Source: Liolophura sinensis (lineage: Eukaryota; Mollusca; Polyplacophora; Chitonida; Chitonidae). From it: DNA of 64,000 nucleotides. The stretch is taken from NCBI RefSeq assembly GCF_032854445.1, contig NC_088298.1, forward strand, positions 21,663,295 through 21,727,294, in the 5' to 3' direction. Numbering within the stretch: the stretch's first letter is position 1; each line of letters opens with the position of its first letter. The notes below the pieces were generated by a model. It was given only the letters and a program-made list of their open reading frames with translations, ran no database searches and had not been told where the DNA came from. A program made the translations under genes and the position numbers. Shown piece after piece: positions 57,985 through 64,000 of this stretch.

Positions 57985-58570
57985 ATGAAACCTTTTGGTG
58001 GCTGACATACATTAACAGTATAACAGAAGTATGAAATACATTTGCCTATATTTGAAAATGATATCTATCCATATGTAAATGTCAACATCTGATTGGTCGG
58101 TACAGTGGGGTGTTTTGATAACTTAATTGTAAACAATGCCCAGAATTACTGTTGGGAGAGGAATATGAAAATGCTTCATTCAAATCTCGGGAAAATGACA
58201 CAAAAGTATGAAATGTTTCCCTCTCTAGACAATCAAAATGTGCACACTACACCACTGTAAGTTATCATCATGACAATGCTTTGAGCAAATCTGAGAAATC
58301 TGACGTGACAAAAGCATGAAATGTTTGCCTGTACTTGAAAATCAAGTCCATCCATTTGTACTCCTCAACAGTTACCTAACAATTATACAAAGTGTGTTTT
58401 AATAACTCAATAAGTTAAAACATATGTATGGAAATGCCTCAGATTTCAGGAAAAGTTGACATAGAGAAGCATGAAATGTTATTTGCCTACACTGACAGTC
58501 AAATGCATCCACCTGTAATCATTAACACTTGATTGATTGTCATGTTAATATCTTAATTATAATACATATA
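57985..58570 (+). repeat. Strongly degenerate tandem repeat of about 150-160 bp, about 4 units
   Basis: Recurrent order: AAGTATGAAAT or AAGCATGAAATGTT, TTGCCT, ATCCA.(C/T)TGTA, then a TTTTGATAACTTAAT or TTTTAATAACTCAAT stretch and an ATATG.AAATGC(C/T)TC motif, seen around 58030, 58205, 58315 and 58470. Confidence 0.65.
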
Positions 58571-58809
58571 CACATTATCTCTGTTTAGAGCCACTTAATG
58601 AAAATATTTCAAATCTAAACAAAACAAACACAATGCAAGCAGACAATTATAAATGTATGCATACGTACAACAAGGTCGAGAAGGTTGTATGAATACAATC
58701 ATACCTCTCATGTTTAGGCAAAGGCATAACAATGATTTCAAACAGAAATAATTTTAAAAATTACACTTGAATCGAATCTAACAAAGGAAAATTAATTTTC
58801 AGATCCAAG

Positions 58810-58960
58810 AGTCAGTGAGTGTATAGGGTTTAACGTCATACTTAACAATTTCAGTCATATGGCAACGATCCTTAGAGTGCATGTTTATCTAGTGCTGCTT
58901 CACTGACATGACATGTGGAAGGCAAGTAAGCCACCACGGCATCAGTTTCAGATGTGAGAC
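58810..58960 (-). mobile_element. SINE-C copy with internal deletion
   Basis: GTCAGTGAGTGTATAGGGTT TAACGTCATACTTAACAATT, then CAGTCATATGGCAACGATCC and GTGCTGCTTCACTGACATG and GGCAAGTAAGCC, aligning with the 9088 copy. Confidence 0.7.
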
Positions 58961-59037
58961 AATCAAGGCTTAACCCAACAAGCTAAAATTTAATTTCACC
59001 TCATTTTATAAAAAAAAAAATCCTTATCTACCTTGTC

Positions 59038-59900
59038 AGATAAAGTACTTCATCTGTCATAGGTGAGTATGTGCCCTTGGTTGACCCAGATAAAGTAGTT
59101 CATCTGCCATAGCTGAGTATGTGCCCTTGGTTGACCCAGATAACACAGTTCATCTGCCATAGATGAGTATGTGCCCTTGGTTGACCAAGATAAAGAAGTT
59201 CATATGCCATAGAAGATTATGTTCCCTTGGTTGACCCTGATAGCATAGTTCATCTGCGACAGGTGATTATGTGCCCTTGGTCGACCCACATAACACAGTT
59301 CATCTGTCATAGATGAGTATGTGCCCTTGGTTGACCCAGATAACATGGTTCATCTGCCATAGATGAGTATGCTCCCTTGGTTGACCCAGATAACACAGTT
59401 CATCTGCCACAGATGAGTATGTGCCCTTGGTTGACCCACATAACACAGTTCATCTGCCATAGATGAGTATGTGCCCTTGGTCGACCCAGATAATGTGGTT
59501 CATCTGCCACAGATGAGTATGTGCCCTTGGTTGACCCAGATAATGTGGTTCATCTGAAATAGATGAGTATGTGCCCTTGGTCGACCCAGATAACACAGTT
59601 CATCTGCCATAGATGAGTATGTGCCCTTGGTTGATCCAGATAATGTGGTTCATCTGCCACAGATGAGTATGTGCCCTTGGTCGACCCAGATAATGTGGTT
59701 CATCTGCCACAGATGAGTATGTGCCCTTGGTTGACCCAGATAATGTGGTTCATCTGAAATAGATGAGTATGTGCCCTTGGTTGACCCAGATAACACAGTT
59801 CATCTGCCACAGATGAGTATGTGCCCTTGGTCGACCCAGATAACACAGTTCATCTGCCATAGATGAGTATGTGCCCTTGGTTGACCCAGATAGCGTACCA
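59038..59900 (+). repeat. 50-bp minisatellite, about 17 units
   Basis: AGATGAGTATGTGCCCTTGG TTGACCCAGATAACACAGTT CATCTGCCAT. The variable segment (AACACAG, AATGTGG, AAAGTAG) toggles between units. Confidence 0.97.
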
Positions 59901-61097
59901 TCAAAGTCAAGCACCCGCATCTATGTGAAGCTATAATTCAGCGGAGTTTCTTGATGTCCTTTGAATCATCTAGTTTTCTTGACAACAAAATACCCACATG
60001 TCTGCTCATCTCAGGCAAATTTGCCTTACATGTAAATGTGGCCATCAGTACAATGCTGCATATGTGTCCCTCCAAAGTGTCAATTTCTCTTCAGTTTGCT
60101 TAAAATAACTTGACATGTCCAGTCAGATAAAAAATGACGTCAAAACAAATGAGGTTCAACATCAAACTCGATAATACAAAGTAAAAAAAAAAACATCAAT
60201 ACAGAATACTGCAAAAGAAAAAAAATCAACAACTACATGTATATACAGATTATGAAATTCATGGGTCAATGTCTTGTTTTTTGGGTTCTTTTTTTTTTTC
60301 GTTTTTTTTTCTGCAGTCTATACGAGTTATGTGATGAAATATGAGATCGTACGTCTGTAGCCAGGTTGGTACAGATAATACAACAGTCTACAGGATCTGT
60401 TACACAGCTGGTTGTAGCAGCCTTTGTACATTCACGGATATTTATGGACTAATAGCAAGGTAAAACCAGCGAATAAATCATGCCATTGATCCGCGAGACC
60501 TATATATAGAGCATTCGGCAATAAATCCGTCCATAATTGTGTTTCCCTAGCAGATTTGGAGAGACTTGGGTGCCCATGTGTTCATTTATCACATCCATAT
60601 AAACCATGCCAGACTCGCATTGGTGTAAGCATCATAAAAATAAGTACTGGGGATATAACACATGGTGCCACTCTTCTAAGCTTCTTTCTGCATGTTATTC
60701 CATGCATTAGATACAGACACTTATAAGTTACCAGGTTTTCATTTTATATATACAATGCACAGAGTAACATGGAGAAAAACCAAAGTGCTCTCAGTAAAAA
60801 CCACAAGCATTTGGCAAGCAACTGACAATCTTTTCCACATGTATTTTATGACTTTATTTTCATCCCCCAGGGCGAGCTGTTCAAATATGTATTCCACAAC
60901 GGTAGATGGCAACAACAAACTTCGCGTAATACTGCACCAACTGACATAGAAATTCAGCCAATAAACGGCATGGCCATTCCTAAGCAAGCCCCCAAAAGCC
61001 TTAAGACCCGTATCAAAGACTCACTCTAATTAAGCTTTAATTGTGACACTAAATATGCATGGAATATTAAACACTTTTAAGTGCCATATAAAACATG
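59901..61097. other. No gene seen; SINE-B remnant
   Basis: AT-rich with homopolymers (60185, 60290). The SINE-B remnant is at 60733-60850. Confidence 0.5.
60733..60850 (-). mobile_element. SINE-B remnant
   Basis: AAACCAAAGTGCTCTCAGTA, AAAACCACAAGCATTTGGCA AGCAACTGACAATCTTTTCC align with the B body at 36060 and 51300. Confidence 0.55.
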
Positions 61098-61326
61098 ATA
61101 TACTGTAAATCTTCATCAACCTTTTCAACTTCTAAAGTACTTTTTTCAGTGGGCTTTATGCATAAAATTTTAATGGAAAGGACACTAAAATGATCTGTTT
61201 GTGTCACTAAAGATGCAAGCTTCCTAAAACTTATTGCAAATTATTTCTCTACACATATTTCTCTCAGAATGTTGCAAAATACAGTGGCATAGACAGATGA
61301 AAATTAAAGCTGAAGAAATACTAGTA
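61098..61326 (+). mobile_element. MITE-E copy
   Basis: Preceded by TACTGTAAATCTTCATCAAC CTTTTCAAC; interior GATCTGTTTGTGTCACTAAAG and TTCTCTCAGAATGTTGCAAA; ends GCTGAAGAAATACTAG. Confidence 0.65.
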
Positions 61327-61514
61327 GGTTATAGACCTACCATCCAGCCTGAACAAACTTGTATTTCTTATACCCCACACAGGTTTAAAATAATTAACCA
61401 ATGAATTCAATGTGTGCCACTCAACTGAAATTATCCATTCATCAATTGTAATCATATCTTTTTAAAATATAGTGACAGAGCAATCATGCAGGACAGGTTT
61501 GGTATCCATGACCT

Positions 61515-61722
61515 TTTGTTCAGTACAACACTCAGCACTGTTTACCGCCAAGATTTGTGAATATACTGATTTATTCATCAGCTTTTAAGTAACTTTGACA
61601 AATATAAATACAACTTTTTTCAATACAACACTCAGCACTGTTTACCGCCAAGATTTGTGAATATACTGATTTAATCATCAGCTTTTAAGTAACTTTGACA
61701 AATATAAATACAACTTTTTCAA
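61515..61722 (+). repeat. Direct duplication of about 100 bp
   Basis: CAACACTCAGCACTGTTTAC starts at about 61526 and again at 61626 with only a few differences over the full unit. Confidence 0.95.
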
Positions 61723-63417
61723 AGACGATTTTTCTCGCACCATTCCCTCCAACCCAGATTTGTGGCCATGAATGCTATCAGTTTTCAGTGGTATAACGGT
61801 AAGGCATTGATTAAAGCATTGGGATCCTGTTACATGAAGCCAATGACACATGCCACTGCCATGCGATCACTAGGCCATTATGCATACCACTGTTTGTGAT
61901 CAATTGAAGTCGTGATCTCTTTGATGTAGTTCACCATGACAAATCACAAATTCAGCGATTCTCCCCTGATCTACGGTTTCCTGTGGTGCGAACGCAGCCC
62001 TGCATAAAGGCAAACAGCAGGGCATCGTGCTTCCGAGAAGGTCATGACAAACAGCGGCAAAGCGTAAAGCATCCAGGAAAGATCTATCCATGACACACCC
62101 TTTACTTTGCTGATGCCCAACTGTCTCCTCAAGGGGTAATTTAGACGTCTGGGTAATCAGCTAAGTTGGCACTGCACGTTCAAGCTTATTAACGGCGTTT
62201 TGTCTATGACCACGCAAGTGTGACTATCACTCAACACAGACACATACTTATATGTAAGCAATGCGTATTTTTTGGATGACATGTAGCTAATTCAACAGTC
62301 GATCAACATTTTCCACAAAAAATAATGATTCATGCTTTGTCACTGTGTCGTTTTTTTTATCTATTTCTGACTTCATGAAGAGGATTTGGATGTAAACAGT
62401 ATGCATGAATTCTTGGGGTTCCACGTCATAGCAGCAGTCCATTACCTGGAAGTATGCAACTTCCCTATTGCTAGTCTCCACAGCACAGTACACTTTTCTT
62501 CCATGTCTAAGGCAGTATGTGACATATCTGTATCTCTCTACTGCGCAGCAAACGTTTGAAAACAGCAGATGCATGATGGGTTCTTAACACAGTTGTGTTG
62601 AAACTGACTTTAAAAAATGACGACAACGAAAAGTTTTATAAAAGGATAACAATGTATTTGACAGTATTTGTCTTATAGTTGCTTGGAAATTTAAAAATAG
62701 TCCATGGTTTCTCAAGTGCATAGCAACAATGATCAGCGAAATCCTATTTTTTAAATACGGTTTAAAGTTTAAGTTTCAGTTTCAAGGTGTGGTCAGTTCT
62801 TGTGGCAGCCATTAACAATTAGATTTCCCATGATTCAGTTCACAATTTTCACCCAAGACCACCTGACGGCCCAAGCTTCCATACAGATGATGTAACATGT
62901 GTACCGTGTCGTGGAGACTAGATATATGAAAGTTGCATACTTCTAGGTAATGGACTTCTAGTCACGTGTCACGATGAGGATGTGCAGATACACAAGTTCT
63001 CTCCCTTAATTGTGGCAGCCAGAGCAAATCCACAAAGCCAAAGTGCTGACATCACACGCTACCAAGAAGTCACATTATACTGACTTCAGGCAAACGATGC
63101 AGTACTGTTTCCTTGCTCTGATCTCTTAGTGCTGAGCTCCAAGACACGTAGCAACAAATACCATTTTAAAAATCTTTGGTAATTGGCCTTAACCTGCATG
63201 ACAATGAAGGTTTGTGGAAAAATTACTAGGGCAGTACTCACATATTACAAGAGATCTTTTAATATTCAATCCAGCTTGGATCTGAACTGCCACTGAACAA
63301 ATACCCCATCCTCCTTTATTGTTTTTTACATTGGCCCAGTAATATACAAAGACAACAGTTACTGGCCTATTCACTTTGCAACATGCAGTTGTGCAGTTTC
63401 CAAGTGTTACCTGGTGA
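61723..63417. other. No gene identified; inverted dispersed segment
   Basis: 62440-62500 and 62905-62965 carry diverged copies of one sequence in opposite orientation (see findings). Minus-strand ORFs at 61900-62091 and 62287-62574 have no recognisable similarity. Confidence 0.45.
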
Positions 63418-63721
63418 CACGAGGCCACATGTACAGTTTCTCAGGTGTCATATATAAAGTGGGACGCAAACCACACAGGGCCACTTGTACAGTTTCTCAG
63501 GAGTCATATATAAAGTGTCATGCAGGCCACACGAGGCCACTTGTACAGTTTTTCAGGTGTCATATATAAAGTGGGACGCAAGCCACACAAGGCCACATGT
63601 ACAGTTTTCTCAGGTGTCATATATAAAAGAGGGACGCAAGCAACACGAGGCCACTTGTACAGTTTCTCAGGTGTCATATATAAAGTGGGACGCAGGCCAC
63701 ACGAAGCCACTTGCACAGTTT
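63418..63721 (+). repeat. 56-bp minisatellite, about 5.4 units
   Basis: GGCCACTTGTACAGTTTCTC AGGTGTCATATATAAAGTGG GACGCAGGCCACACGA, spaced 56 bp at first, 58 in a later unit. Overlapping ORFs on both strands are repeat artefacts. Confidence 0.95.
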
Positions 63722-64000
63722 CCCTGACTTCAATCACAGTTGACTTCTTCATAGCACTGATCTGGACCATTTATAATCATCAAAGCTTAATGAGATCTGA
63801 AGAAATCGGCCTGAGTTTTTCTCGACAAATGCAGCTATTATAAATCAGGAGACCTCACTCAACATTCATCAATTCTGTCTTTCAGATCATTATGTTTATA
63901 CAAAAGTGTCACCAGGGCACCATTCTTGAGTTCCAAGTTTGGTAAACTTGACTTTCTCCACTTCTGGCCATATTCTTGAACCTATTGAATTGAAATCTGT

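Noticed and set aside
61900-62091. Possible ELK exon 1 because of an APQET string on the minus strand
   Set aside because: The family motif APQNTFLDTIATRF is almost invariant and the match stops after three residues; no donor in phase 1 follows at the right place.
62287-62574. 95-codon minus-strand ORF as a gene
   Set aside because: No recognised domain; part of the sequence is a dispersed segment repeated in inverted orientation at 62905, where the frame is not kept.

Overview
The window is eukaryotic, non-coding-rich DNA from an invertebrate, most likely a marine mollusc. I base this on several dispersed repeat families whose consensus I associate with bivalve and gastropod genomes: a tRNA-headed SINE with an (AAAT)n tail, and a second SINE-like family that I know from memory in mollusc assemblies. 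The species cannot be fixed from the sequence. Base composition is AT-rich, and real coding sequence is under 2% of the window.

One protein-coding gene is recognisable, on the minus strand: an ELK-type (KCNH3/4/8-like, Elk subfamily) voltage-gated potassium channel. Five consecutive coding exons were found at 50816-50586, 47181-47035, 46036-45861, 23106-22875 and 22062-21905. Their splice sites are canonical and their phases match at every junction. They encode most of the PAS (eag) domain, the linker with the ELK signature SRAVLYHLSG, pre-S1/S1, S2 and S3. The first coding exon (start Met and PAS cap) and everything from S4 onward (pore, C-linker, cNBD) were not found. The first should lie above 64000 and the rest below position 1, so the gene runs across the whole window and both flanks are probably intron.

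The most interesting signal is in the 22.8-kb intron 4. A locally CpG-rich patch (about 29790-30240) contains a short minus-strand open exon. It has an in-frame stop upstream, an ATG and 28 codons, and it ends in a near-perfect donor (CAG|GTAAGG) in phase 0, the phase that exon 5 accepts. It could be an alternative first exon giving a channel without the PAS domain, analogous to the known ERG1b isoform of KCNH2 but in the ELK subfamily. This is an inference from sequence only.

The rest of the window is unusually full of minisatellites: about twenty distinct arrays with units of 11 to about 160 bp, together roughly a fifth of the window. The largest are at 1071-2666 (111 bp), 16560-18105 (44 bp), 33381-34979 (119 bp), 38695-40036 (84 bp, open on both strands), 43640-44710 (60 bp), 52577-54172 (88 bp) and 59038-59900 (50 bp). 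Between them are many SINE copies, one of them complete with a 15-bp target-site duplication (28755-29047), and small MITE-like families that share ends beginning TACTGTAA. Most other open reading frames lie in repeats or are short and without recognisable similarity.
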